Positions 16,689 to 25,452 of a DNA stretch of 64,000 nucleotides are shown one piece after another. The stretch comes from Haloflavibacter putidus (lineage in GTDB: Bacteria; Bacteroidota; Bacteroidia; Flavobacteriales; Flavobacteriaceae). The stretch is taken from assembly GCF_006546625.1 (NCBI RefSeq), contig NZ_VIAR01000010.1, positions 54,897 through 118,896 on the forward strand. The letters are read 5' to 3'. The notes under the pieces are model-generated. The model had not been told where the DNA came from. It made no database searches and worked only from the letters and a program-made list of their open reading frames with translations. The translations under genes and the position numbers were made by a program. Numbering within the stretch: position 1 is the first letter of the stretch; each line of letters starts with the position of its first letter.

Positions 16689-17951
16689 ATGAAGAAGTTG
16701 GTGTTCATACTAATTGGTGTTTTGTCTATTAAGGCTTCTGCCCAGCAAACATTGAGCTTACAAGAATGTTATGCGCTTGTCGAAAAGAACTATCCGCTGG
16801 CATCTAATGCCAATTTACTGGAAGAAAAAGCAAATTTCGATATAGAAGTATTGAAAAAAAACCGTTTACCCAAATTGGATATCAATGCTCAGGCTACTTA
16901 CCAGTCAGAGGTGATCGAATTTCCCGGCGATATCCCAAATGCCAATTTTGAAACACCGAATAAAGATCAATACCGCGCCACACTGGATGCGAACCAACTT
17001 ATCTACAACGGCGGAAGCATTGCGGCAAGAGCCAGTTTAAAAAATGCCGAAATGAAAACCCTTCAACAAGAAGTTGCGGTTAATCTATACGGATTAAAAG
17101 GCCGTATCAATAAAAATTACTTCAACGTCTTGCTATTTCAGGAACAAATAAACTTGTTGCAGTCTAAGATGGAACAACTGAAAGCACGTGCAAAAGAAGT
17201 GGAGAGCGGCGTGAAATATGGTGTCGTTTTGGTTTCTTCCCAACAGGTGCTGCAAGCCGAAATATTAAAGTTGGAACAACAAGTTACCGAAGCAGATTTT
17301 GCCAGGAAAAAGTCCCTAGAACATTTGTCGCAACTTCTGGCAACCAATTTAAACGAGCGTACAAATTTGGTTAAACCGAATATATTAATCAACGCTGCTA
17401 ATAATTCGGCTCGACCGGAAGTAAAACTTTTTGACTTGCAACAACAGCAACTGGAAACCTCGAAAACAGTGCTTGAAAAAGCCAACTACCCCAATTTATT
17501 TGGGTTTGCCCAGGCCGGTTATGGCAATCCGGGCCTCAATATGTTAGAAAATTCGTTTGAGGATTTTTATATGGTGGGTCTAAAAGTGAACTGGAACATC
17601 TTTGATTGGGGCAAGACAAAACAACAGAAAAAAGCGGTGGACGTTTCAAAAGAAATGATAGCAACCGAAAAAGAAACCTTTGAGTTGAACAATAACATTG
17701 AAGTTAAGGGAGCTATGAGCGAGATTAATAAATACCAGGAATTGCTGCAAAGCGACTCCGGCATCATAGAAATGCGCAAAAAAGTACTGGAAGCTACCAC
17801 TGTGCAATTTCAAAACGGGGCGATCACTTCTTCGGAATATATTACTGAATTGAACAATCTTTATGAAGCAGAGATTAACCAGGATTTACACGAAGTGCAG
17901 TTATTACTCGCAAAAGCGAATTACAAGGTAATAAAAGGAGATTTAAATTAA
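16689..17951 (+). CDS. TolC-family outer-membrane efflux channel
   Basis: 420 residues with a signal peptide (KLVFILIGVLSIKASAQ) and two long coiled-coil repeats characteristic of TolC/OEP proteins. LSLQECYALVEKNYPLASNAN begins the first half, and VGLKVNWNIFDWGKTKQQKKA is the strand-loop of the second. It starts three bases after the TetR stop. It would form the trans-periplasmic exit duct for the adaptor and ABC transporter encoded downstream. Confidence 0.9.
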   Translation: MKKLVFILIGVLSIKASAQQTLSLQECYALVEKNYPLASNANLLEEKANFDIEVLKKNRLPKLDINAQATYQSEVIEFPGDIPNANFETPNKDQYRATLDANQLIYNGGSIAARASLKNAEMKTLQQEVAVNLYGLKGRINKNYFNVLLFQEQINLLQSKMEQLKARAKEVESGVKYGVVLVSSQQVLQAEILKLEQQVTEADFARKKSLEHLSQLLATNLNERTNLVKPNILINAANNSARPEVKLFDLQQQQLETSKTVLEKANYPNLFGFAQAGYGNPGLNMLENSFEDFYMVGLKVNWNIFDWGKTKQQKKAVDVSKEMIATEKETFELNNNIEVKGAMSEINKYQELLQSDSGIIEMRKKVLEATTVQFQNGAITSSEYITELNNLYEAEINQDLHEVQLLLAKANYKVIKGDLN

Positions 17952-17960
17952 ATAGAAGAA

Positions 17961-18842
17961 ATGAAAAGTGTAAAAATAATAATTGCAGTAAATATTTTTA
18001 GCGTACTGATTTCCTGTTCAGATACTGAAAAAGCCGATGGTTATGGCAATTTTGAAGCTACTGAAATCACGGTTTCTGCTGAAGCAAACGGCAAACTTCA
18101 ATTTTTAAATGTGGATGAAGGTCAAGTTTTAGAAAAAGGACTGCTTGTAGGTTTGGTAGATACGCTTCAGCTTTATTTAAACAAACAGCAGTTACTGGCT
18201 TCAAAAGAAACAGTTGCTTCAAAATCTGGCGGAGTTTGGTCACAAATAAGTGTCTTGCAGGAGCAATTGCAAACCGCAAAAACGGAACAAGAACGGGTTA
18301 AAAATATGTTTGATGAAAGCGCTGCAACCCAACGCCAAATGGACCAAGCTAATAGTCAGGTAGATGTGCTAAAAAAGCAAATAGAAAATGTGGAAACGCA
18401 AAATTCGCCTATTGTAAACGAGGTGAAAGCCATCGACGCCAAAATAGCGCAAATCAACGATCAGATTGAAAAATCTAAAATAGAAAATCCCGTAAACGGT
18501 ACAGTTTTAACCCAATATGCCGAACCAAGTGAAGTTGTTTCGTTTGCAAGACCGCTTTATAAAATTGCCAATTTAGATGTCATGACTTTGCGCGTATATG
18601 TAAGTCAACCGCAATTGGCCAATATTAAAATTGGTCAGGAAGTTACCGTAAAAATTGATGATGGGGAAGAACTAAAGTCTTATTCAGGTAAAATTGATTG
18701 GATTTCAGATACGGCAGAGTTTACCCCTAAAATCATTCAAACAAAAGAAGAACGCGCAAATCTTGTATATGCGGTCACCATTAAAGTTAAAAACGACGGC
18801 AGCCTGAAAATAGGAATGCCGGCAGAAATGTGGATAAATTAA
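17961..18842 (+). CDS. HlyD/YbhG-type periplasmic adaptor lipoprotein
   Basis: 293 residues. The lipobox is VLISCSD. The barrel-sandwich half-motifs flank a helical hairpin: TVSAEANGKLQFLNVDEGQVLEKG before about residues 75-165, and ENPVNGTVLTQYAEPSEVV after it. A beta-barrel domain follows. This is the membrane-fusion component linking the inner-membrane ABC permeases to the TolC-like channel. The resemblance to YbhG fits the pair of ATPases and the pair of permeases in the same operon. Confidence 0.88.
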   Translation: MKSVKIIIAVNIFSVLISCSDTEKADGYGNFEATEITVSAEANGKLQFLNVDEGQVLEKGLLVGLVDTLQLYLNKQQLLASKETVASKSGGVWSQISVLQEQLQTAKTEQERVKNMFDESAATQRQMDQANSQVDVLKKQIENVETQNSPIVNEVKAIDAKIAQINDQIEKSKIENPVNGTVLTQYAEPSEVVSFARPLYKIANLDVMTLRVYVSQPQLANIKIGQEVTVKIDDGEELKSYSGKIDWISDTAEFTPKIIQTKEERANLVYAVTIKVKNDGSLKIGMPAEMWIN

Positions 18843-18860
18843 TAATAAAAATCAAACACT

Positions 18861-19367
18861 ATGAAAAAAACAATTTTAACAACGCTATTTCTTTCAGCTT
18901 TAATGATAGGCTGTCAAGATAACAAAACTAAAAACAACGAAACTTCGGAAACTACAGAGGAGGTTCAAAATCATAAAGAGAAGAAGATCACTAAAGACGC
19001 TAAAGGTCAGGCAGCAGTCTATAAAAACGCCTGGGTAAACGAAATTGAACTCGACAGCGGTGCCAAATGGGAAGCTAATTTAGAAACCAATGAAGGTGTA
19101 GAAAAAATGCTGAAATTGGTAGAAGCCAGTGATCCCACAAGCGTGGAAGACTATCACAGCTTGGCTTCAGAATTAAATGAAGAAAACAATTATGTAATTA
19201 AAAAATGTACAATGACACGACCTTCTCACGATAACCTGCACGTTTTCCTGCATCCACTTATCGAGAAAATCGCGGCCCTGGGAGAAGTTTCCTCTACAGA
19301 AAAAGGAGCTAAAATCACAGCGGGTATCAAAAAAAACCTGGAAGGTTATTACGATTATTTTAAATAG
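18861..19367 (+). CDS. Lipoprotein of unknown function within the efflux operon
   Basis: 168 residues. The lipobox is LMIGCQDN, followed by a charged, Thr/Glu-rich linker to about residue 50. The folded C-terminal part contains VIKKCTMTRPSHDNLHVFLHP, with a Cys, three His and Met that could bind metal, though this is only inferred from composition. It lies between the adaptor gene and dps. No family name is proposed. Confidence 0.65.
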   Translation: MKKTILTTLFLSALMIGCQDNKTKNNETSETTEEVQNHKEKKITKDAKGQAAVYKNAWVNEIELDSGAKWEANLETNEGVEKMLKLVEASDPTSVEDYHSLASELNEENNYVIKKCTMTRPSHDNLHVFLHPLIEKIAALGEVSSTEKGAKITAGIKKNLEGYYDYFK

Positions 19368-19495
19368 TAAAACAAGGAAAAAAGACAATTAGACTCCGAG
19401 AAACGCTTTAAAAGCCAGCTTTTTGCCTAATTACATTTCTTAAAACAAGAAACGAGTTTAAATCGAATATTAGTAATTAATTAAAATCAAATATT

Positions 19496-19972
19496 ATGAG
19501 CAATTTAAATGAAATTGGTTTAAATACCGAAAAGTCAAAAAACAATGCCGAAAAATTAAATAAGCTTTTGGCCAATTATTCCATTTTTTACCAAAATACC
19601 AGAGGTTTTCACTGGAATATAAAAGGCGATAAATTCTTTGAACTTCACGTAAAGTTTGAAGAGTTGTACAACGATTTAAAAATAAAAATCGATGAAGTTG
19701 CCGAACGTATTTTAACCCTTGGATTTACGCCAGAGCATAGGTATTCAAAATATGACACAGTATCCATTATAGACGAAAGTGAATTAATTTCTGATGGTTT
19801 GGAAGCTGTAGAAAATATTTTGAATTCTTATTCTACTATTTTAACGATGCAACGGGAAATCCTCGATACGGCAACCGATGCCAACGATGAAGGAACCGTG
19901 GCCTTGATGAGCGATTACATTCAGCAGCAAGAAAAAGAAGTTTGGATGTATTCTTCCTTATTAAATAAATAG
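19496..19972 (+). CDS. dps: Dps-type ferritin-like protein
   Basis: 158 residues. It is a DNA-protecting mini-ferritin that oxidises and stores iron in a cytosolic dodecamer. The intersubunit ferroxidase site is visible: NTRGFHWNIKG (His near residue 39), then LHVKFEELYNDLKIKIDEVAERILTLG, with the conserved His, Asp and Glu. Its position inside an export operon suggests that the operon answers oxidative, metal or membrane stress. The gene has 128 bases of its own upstream sequence, so it may also have its own promoter. Confidence 0.92.
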   Translation: MSNLNEIGLNTEKSKNNAEKLNKLLANYSIFYQNTRGFHWNIKGDKFFELHVKFEELYNDLKIKIDEVAERILTLGFTPEHRYSKYDTVSIIDESELISDGLEAVENILNSYSTILTMQREILDTATDANDEGTVALMSDYIQQQEKEVWMYSSLLNK

Positions 19973-19976
19973 AAAT

Positions 19977-20879
19977 ATGGGTATTTCCCTGCGCAACATC
20001 GACAAATCCTATAAAAAGGTAAAAGCCGTTGAGGACATTTCGTTCGAGGTGAAACCGGGCGAATTGTTTGGGCTGATTGGGCCCGATGGCGCGGGGAAAA
20101 CTACCATTTTTAGAATACTCACCACCCTTTTAATTCCGGATAACGGCAGCGCAAAAGTAGCAGGATATGATATTATAGACGATTATAAAGCCATACGGAA
20201 ATCGGTTGGCTATATGCCGGGGCGCTTTTCACTTTATCAAGATTTGACGGTAGAAGAAAACCTAAATTTTTTCGCCACCATTTTCGGGACGACCATTGAA
20301 GAAAACTACGATTTGATCGAGGATATTTACGTGCAAATTGAACCTTTTAAAGACCGCCGCGCCGGAAAGCTTTCAGGAGGAATGAAACAAAAATTGGCTT
20401 TGTCCTGTGCTTTAATACACAAACCAAAAGTGCTTTTTTTGGATGAACCCACCACGGGCGTAGATCCGGTTTCACGGAAAGAATTTTGGGAAATGCTTAA
20501 GCGTTTACAGAAAAAAGGGATTACCATTCTGGTCTCCACTCCCTATATGGACGAGGCGGCTTTATGCGATCGGATTGCCTTGATTCAGGATGGGGGAATA
20601 TTGGAAATTGACAGTCCGGAAAACATAGTAGATAAATTTCCAAAGACCATTTACAATGTGGGTGCCGACAATATGTATAAATTGATACAAAGCCTTCAAC
20701 ATTATGAACACGTGTACAGCGTATTTCCTTTTGGGGAATTTGTGCACTACACCGATAAACGGGATGCATTTGAAACAGAAGATTTAAAATCATATCTAAA
20801 AAAAGAAGGTCTCACGCAAATAAACATAGAAGCCACCCAACCCAATATTGAGGATGCCTTTATGGAATTAGCCAAATAA
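19977..20879 (+). CDS. ABC transporter ATP-binding protein (first of pair)
   Basis: 300 residues. Walker A is GPDGAGKTTI (about residue 34), with Asp where Asn is usual. The signature is KLSGGMKQKLALS, Walker B is VLFLDEPTTGVDP, and the switch region is STPYMDEAALCDR. The C-terminal 80 or so residues form the extension seen in drug and sodium exporters. With the next gene it corresponds to the two halves of YbhF. Its stop overlaps the next start (TAATGA at 20877-20882). Confidence 0.92.
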   Translation: MGISLRNIDKSYKKVKAVEDISFEVKPGELFGLIGPDGAGKTTIFRILTTLLIPDNGSAKVAGYDIIDDYKAIRKSVGYMPGRFSLYQDLTVEENLNFFATIFGTTIEENYDLIEDIYVQIEPFKDRRAGKLSGGMKQKLALSCALIHKPKVLFLDEPTTGVDPVSRKEFWEMLKRLQKKGITILVSTPYMDEAALCDRIALIQDGGILEIDSPENIVDKFPKTIYNVGADNMYKLIQSLQHYEHVYSVFPFGEFVHYTDKRDAFETEDLKSYLKKEGLTQINIEATQPNIEDAFMELAK

Positions 20880-21613
20880 TGAAAAATAAAAACGTCATAG
20901 AAGCTGAAGAGTTGACCAAAACCTTTGGTGATTTTAAAGCTGTAAATGCCATTGGCTTTGAAGTAAAAAAAGGGGAGATTTTTGGTTTTCTAGGAGCCAA
21001 CGGTGCAGGAAAAACCACAGCCATGAAAATGCTGATAGGAATTTCTAAACCTACTTCAGGCAAGGCAAAGGTTGCAGGATATGACGTGTATTCCCAAACC
21101 GAAGCCATTAAGAGAAATATTGGCTATATGAGCCAAAAATTTGCGCTTTATGACGACTTAACGGTAAAAGAAAACATTACATTTTTTGGGGGTATTTATG
21201 GTTTATCGAGAAAAAGAATAAAGGAGAAGAGAGCACAATTGATCGCCGAATTGGGTCTGGAAGAAATCAGCAATAAATTGGTGGGATCGCTGCCCTTAGG
21301 CTGGAAACAAAAGTTAGCTTTTTCGGTATCGCTATTACACGAGCCCAAAATTGTTTTTCTGGATGAACCCACCGGTGGTGTTGACCCTATTACCCGCCGA
21401 CAGTTTTGGGAAATGATCTATAAAGCAGCCCACGGAGGCACCACCATTTTCGTAACTACCCATTATATGGATGAAGCCGAATATTGCGACCGGGTTTCCA
21501 TAATGGTAGAAGGCAAAATAGAAGCGCTGGACACGCCCAAAAAACTAAAAGAGCAATTTGAAGTTGATTCTATGAACGATGTGTTTTTAAAATTGGCAAG
21601 GAATATTGAATAA
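20879..21613 (+). CDS. ABC transporter ATP-binding protein (second of pair)
   Basis: 244 residues. Walker A is GANGAGKTTAM, Walker B is IVFLDEPTGGVDP, and the H-loop is VTTHYMDEAEYCDR. The signature sequence is altered to SLPLGWKQKLAFS, lacking the canonical SGG; this may leave one of the two composite ATP sites degenerate, as in several heterodimeric exporters. It is coupled to the first ATPase by overlapping stop and start codons. Confidence 0.92.
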   Translation: MKNKNVIEAEELTKTFGDFKAVNAIGFEVKKGEIFGFLGANGAGKTTAMKMLIGISKPTSGKAKVAGYDVYSQTEAIKRNIGYMSQKFALYDDLTVKENITFFGGIYGLSRKRIKEKRAQLIAELGLEEISNKLVGSLPLGWKQKLAFSVSLLHEPKIVFLDEPTGGVDPITRRQFWEMIYKAAHGGTTIFVTTHYMDEAEYCDRVSIMVEGKIEALDTPKKLKEQFEVDSMNDVFLKLARNIE

Positions 21614-21618
21614 CCCAA

Positions 21619-21647
21619 ACCTCACAGGTATCAGAGACCTATGAGGT
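21619..21647. repeat. Small palindromic hairpin (ACCTCA-type)
   Basis: ACCTCACAGGT (21619-21629) and ACCTATGAGGT (21637-21647) form an 11-base stem with one mismatch around a seven-base loop, between the ATPase and permease genes. It could set the relative expression of the two parts of the operon. Confidence 0.55.
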
Positions 21648-21663
21648 CTATTGATCACAAGTA

Positions 21664-22770
21664 ATGAAAAGATTTACAGGTTTTATAAAAAAAGAATTCT
21701 ACCATATCTTTCGGGATAGGCGATCGCTGTTTATCCTTTTTGGGATGCCAATTGCTCAAATCTTGCTTTTCGGATTTGCCATTACCAACGAGATCAATAA
21801 TGTGGATATTGCCATCTTAGACCATTCCAAAGATGCTACCACAGAAGAAATTATCAATAAGATTTCAGCATCAAAATATTTCAGTATAAAACAGATGATT
21901 GCCCGCGAAGCGGAGATTGAACCCGCTTTCAAAAATGGAAAAATTAAAGCGGTATTAAATTTTGAAAATGATTTCAGTAAAAATCTCATCAAAGAAAGAC
22001 AAGCGAAAATTCAAATAATAACCGATGCCACCGACCCAAATACAGCCAATTCCATCACTAACTATATCAATGCCATACTTCAAAACTACCAGCAATCAGA
22101 AAACAAGGGAATTCAAATAGAATATCAGATTATCCCTAAAACCAGAATGGTTTACAACCCCGAACTTAAAAGTGTATTTATGTTCGTGCCCGGAGTAATG
22201 ACCATTATTTTAATGCTGGTTTCGGCAATGATGACTTCCATCTCTATTACTCGGGAAAAAGAATTGGGAACGATGGAAATTTTATTGGTCTCGCCGCTAA
22301 AGCCTTTCCAAGTAATTATCGGAAAAGTAGTGCCATATATCTTTCTATCAATTATCAACGCTGCCGTAATTGTACTCTTGAGCATTTTTGTATTTGGGAT
22401 GCCGGTTCAGGGTAGCTTGTTTTTATTGGGTGCGGAAAGCGTGCTATTTATCATTACGTCATTGGCGCTAGGAATTTTAATCTCAACCATAGCAGAAACC
22501 CAGCAAGCAGCAATGATGATTTCCCTTATGGGCTTAATGCTGCCCGTAATCCTGTTATCGGGATTTATTTTTCCGATTACGAGTATGCCGCAACCCCTTC
22601 AAATAATTAGCAACATTATTCCCGCCAAATGGTTCATTATCATCATTAAAGGAATTATGCTAAAAGGAATTGGAATAGCCTATATCTGGAAAGAAACACT
22701 GATTTTAATTGCAATGACGGTGTTTTTTATTGGGTTAAGTGTGAAAAAATATAAAATACGGCTGGAGTAA
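21664..22770 (+). CDS. ABC-2 type permease
   Basis: 368 residues. One N-terminal membrane helix (SLFILFGMPIAQILLFGFAI) is followed by a large periplasmic domain (about 45-175). Five to six C-terminal helices then include the ABC-2 signature area TREKELGTMEILLVSPLKP and a GLMLPVILLSGFIFPITSMP segment. This matches YbhS/YbhR-type drug exporters. Its stop overlaps the next permease start (TAATG). Confidence 0.9.
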   Translation: MKRFTGFIKKEFYHIFRDRRSLFILFGMPIAQILLFGFAITNEINNVDIAILDHSKDATTEEIINKISASKYFSIKQMIAREAEIEPAFKNGKIKAVLNFENDFSKNLIKERQAKIQIITDATDPNTANSITNYINAILQNYQQSENKGIQIEYQIIPKTRMVYNPELKSVFMFVPGVMTIILMLVSAMMTSISITREKELGTMEILLVSPLKPFQVIIGKVVPYIFLSIINAAVIVLLSIFVFGMPVQGSLFLLGAESVLFIITSLALGILISTIAETQQAAMMISLMGLMLPVILLSGFIFPITSMPQPLQIISNIIPAKWFIIIIKGIMLKGIGIAYIWKETLILIAMTVFFIGLSVKKYKIRLE

Positions 22771-23891
22771 TGAAGATCATAGGCTATATCATACAAAAAG
22801 AGTTTAGGCAAATCTTTAGGAATAAAGGGATGTTGCCCATTATTTTTATCCTGCCCATATTGCAGTTGCTCATCCTATCGAATGCGGCTACTTATGAAGT
22901 GAAAAATATAAAATTCGCTTATATTGATAACGATCATACCTCCACCTCCCGCGCTCTGGTCGAGAAATTTAGCGCTTCTACCTATTTTGATGTGTTGACT
23001 GATTTCCCTTCCAACGAAAAAGCCAGTTCGGCAATGTTGGCAGGAGAGGTTGACGTGATACTAGAAATCCCCAATAATTTTGAACGTAACTTACTTACGG
23101 AGAAATCGGGTGAATTATCAATTATTATCAATGCGATTGATGGTGCTGCAGCTGGGGTGGAAAGTGGCTATATAAACCAAATTGTGCAAAATTTTAACCA
23201 GGAGGTTAGATTGAACATAATGCAAAGGTCCGAAAAAGGAATACAACCAGTACAAATACAAGCTATTCCTTCTTTTTGGTACAACATCACTTTAGATTAT
23301 AAAACTTTTATGGTGCCGGGCATCCTGGTTTTATTGGTAACGATGATCACTTTATTCCTTTCCGGAATGAACATTGTACGCGAAAAAGAAATAGGCACCT
23401 TAGAACAAATAAACGTAACACCAATTGGCAAAGGCCAGTTTATTATCGGGAAATTATTTCCGTTTTGGGTTATTGGTATGGGCTTATTGACCATTGGTTT
23501 AATCCTCGCAAAAATCATTTTCAACACGCCAATGCTAGGTAGTTTATTACTGCTTTATGCCTACACTTCGGTTTATATTTTAGTGATTTTGGGAATGGGC
23601 TTGTTTATTTCCAATTTTACTGATACGCAACAACAGGCTATGTTCATCGCCTGGTTTTTTGTAGTGATTTTTATTTTGATGAGCGGTTTGTTCACGCCCA
23701 TAGAAAGTATGCCCAAATGGGCACAGATCATTACCGAATTCAATCCCATTAAATACTTTGTAGAAATTGTACGAATGGTATTGCTGAAGGGTTCCGGTTT
23801 AAAGGATATTTTTCCACAGTTGTGGAAAACAGTTTTATACGCTATTTTAATGAATGGGTTGGCAGTATGGAGTTATAAAAAAACAAACTAA
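22770..23891 (+). CDS. ABC-2 type permease
   Basis: 373 residues, paralogous to the preceding gene and with the same layout: an N-terminal helix (MLPIIFILPILQLLILS), a periplasmic domain, the REKEIGTLEQINVTPIGKGQ signature, and a C-terminal helix cluster with FILMSGLFTPIESMPKWAQ. The two permeases probably form a heterodimer driven by the two ATPases. It overlaps the next gene start by one base. Confidence 0.9.
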   Translation: MKIIGYIIQKEFRQIFRNKGMLPIIFILPILQLLILSNAATYEVKNIKFAYIDNDHTSTSRALVEKFSASTYFDVLTDFPSNEKASSAMLAGEVDVILEIPNNFERNLLTEKSGELSIIINAIDGAAAGVESGYINQIVQNFNQEVRLNIMQRSEKGIQPVQIQAIPSFWYNITLDYKTFMVPGILVLLVTMITLFLSGMNIVREKEIGTLEQINVTPIGKGQFIIGKLFPFWVIGMGLLTIGLILAKIIFNTPMLGSLLLLYAYTSVYILVILGMGLFISNFTDTQQQAMFIAWFFVVIFILMSGLFTPIESMPKWAQIITEFNPIKYFVEIVRMVLLKGSGLKDIFPQLWKTVLYAILMNGLAVWSYKKTN

Positions 23892-24283
23892 TGGAAAGAA
23901 AAAAAGTAATTAGAATAATCATCGCATTGGTGTTATTTCTTTTCGCAGCTGTAACCTTATTTATGAGCAGTGCTGTTTTATTCGATTGGTTTGGTATTCG
24001 TGCAAAACAAGGAAATTTTGTGCCTTTTATAGTCAAAACCAATCTAACAGCAGGGGTCTTGTATTTACTTGTTCTTTATGGTTTTTTAAAATCAGAAAAG
24101 TGGGCGTTTTGGGTTATGCTTACCGTAGCCTTAATCCTTCTTTACGCTTTTGGCCTGTTTTACATCCATATTCATACCGGCGGCTTATATGAAAATAAAA
24201 CTATTGCAGCGATGGCTTTTAGGATTTTGCTCACGCTAATCATTAGTGGATTTATTTACATAAACCTTAATAAAAGAACTTAA
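23891..24283 (+). CDS. Small four-helix membrane protein
   Basis: 130 residues with four hydrophobic helices (IIIALVLFLFAAVTLFMSS, LTAGVLYLLVLYGFL, WVMLTVALILLYAFGLFYI, MAFRILLTLIISGFIYI) and no catalytic motif. The start overlaps the stop of the permease gene, so it belongs to the export operon. A role as an accessory or unrelated membrane protein cannot be decided. Confidence 0.7.
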   Translation: MERKKVIRIIIALVLFLFAAVTLFMSSAVLFDWFGIRAKQGNFVPFIVKTNLTAGVLYLLVLYGFLKSEKWAFWVMLTVALILLYAFGLFYIHIHTGGLYENKTIAAMAFRILLTLIISGFIYINLNKRT

Positions 24284-24318
24284 AAAAGGCGAAATTCTAC
24301 GATTTTAAAATACACAAA

Positions 24319-25161
24319 ATGGAAAAAGACAGCATAGCAATTGTAAAATCTAGTGGAGATAGTGAAAGTTTTAACGTTGAAAAACTAAAAACTTCCCTTA
24401 GGAGAAGCATGGCTTCGGAAGAAGAAATAGAATTAATTGCAGCCGAAATAGAGTCGATGCTCTACAACGGTATGTCAACAAAAAAGATCTACCGAAAAGC
24501 TTTTTCACTTTTAAAAAAATACAACCGCATTTCGGCTTCCAAATATAGTTTAAAACGTGCTATTTTGGATTTGGGTCCCACCGGTTTTCCTTTTGAACGC
24601 CTAATTGGCGCACTTTTAAGCCATAAAGGTTTTAAGACAACTGTGGGTGTCATTCTGCAAGGTAAATGTGTTACACACGAAGTGGATGTTTTGGCAGAAA
24701 AAGAAGGAAACACCTATGCCATTGAATGTAAATTTCATTCAGACCCCAAAGCTGTTAGCAATGTAAAAGTGCCTCTTTATATAAATTCCAGATTTTTAGA
24801 TATTCAAGAGCATTGGAACAATAAACCCGAAAAAGAATCGCATTTAAAACAAGGCTGGCTAGTAACCAACACTCGCTTTTCTAAAGATGCTATTGATTAT
24901 GCCACCTGCGTAGGCTTGCATTTATTAAGTTGGAATTATCCTAAAAACAATGGTATAAAACACAACGTGGATGAGTTTGCACTCTATCCCATAACTACCT
25001 TGACCACCTTGACAAAACGGGAAAAAGATCTCATTATAGAAAACAATATTATTCTCACGGAAGAGTTGTTCGAGTCAAAATTTATACTAAAAAAAATAGG
25101 TGTTTCAGAGTTACGCCAAAAAAGAATATTAGATGAAATAAAAAACCTCTGTAATTTGTAG
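24319..25161 (+). CDS. ATP-cone and Mrr-like nuclease domain protein
   Basis: 280 residues. Residues 1-90 form an ATP-cone (VKSSGDSESFNVEKLKTSLRRSMASE ... IYRKAFSLLKK) like the allosteric domain of ribonucleotide reductase and NrdR. Residues about 90-190 have the PD-(D/E)XK layout of the Mrr/restriction endonuclease superfamily: an upstream Glu/Asp in THEVDVLAEKEGNTYAIECKF, giving D-x(n)-ECK. The last 50 residues look like a helix-hairpin-helix. A nuclease gated by nucleotide level is an inference from the domains. Confidence 0.8.
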   Translation: MEKDSIAIVKSSGDSESFNVEKLKTSLRRSMASEEEIELIAAEIESMLYNGMSTKKIYRKAFSLLKKYNRISASKYSLKRAILDLGPTGFPFERLIGALLSHKGFKTTVGVILQGKCVTHEVDVLAEKEGNTYAIECKFHSDPKAVSNVKVPLYINSRFLDIQEHWNNKPEKESHLKQGWLVTNTRFSKDAIDYATCVGLHLLSWNYPKNNGIKHNVDEFALYPITTLTTLTKREKDLIIENNIILTEELFESKFILKKIGVSELRQKRILDEIKNLCNL

Positions 25162-25332
25162 ACGATTAAGTAAATCATTTAGGAGCCATCTATTTTTGAA
25201 GGCTTCTTAGTCGATTTTTTTCCTGTCCAATCCTTCACTTTTATATGGACAAGCGGCAGCATTCTTAAAGTGTTTATCTTTTTTCTGTTAAAAAATTTTT
25301 TACGAAAAGTGCGGGAGGAGCATCGCAAAATC

Positions 25333-25380
25333 CGCAAAGATTATAAAATTTTAATAATCAAAACTCTGCGATTCTTTGCG
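25333..25380. terminator. Hairpin between convergent genes
   Basis: CGCAAAGA (25333-25340) pairs perfectly with TCTTTGCG (25373-25380) across a 32-base A+T-rich loop, in the 291-base gap between two convergent genes (25162-25452). A GCGTTTTTTACTTTGCG segment follows. It may serve as a bidirectional terminator. Otherwise I see nothing coding in the gap. Confidence 0.4.
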
Positions 25381-25452
25381 TTTTTTACTTTGCGAGCTTC
25401 GCGTGAAACAACTCTATGTTAATCAATAAATCAAACACACTGATTAGTTCCT

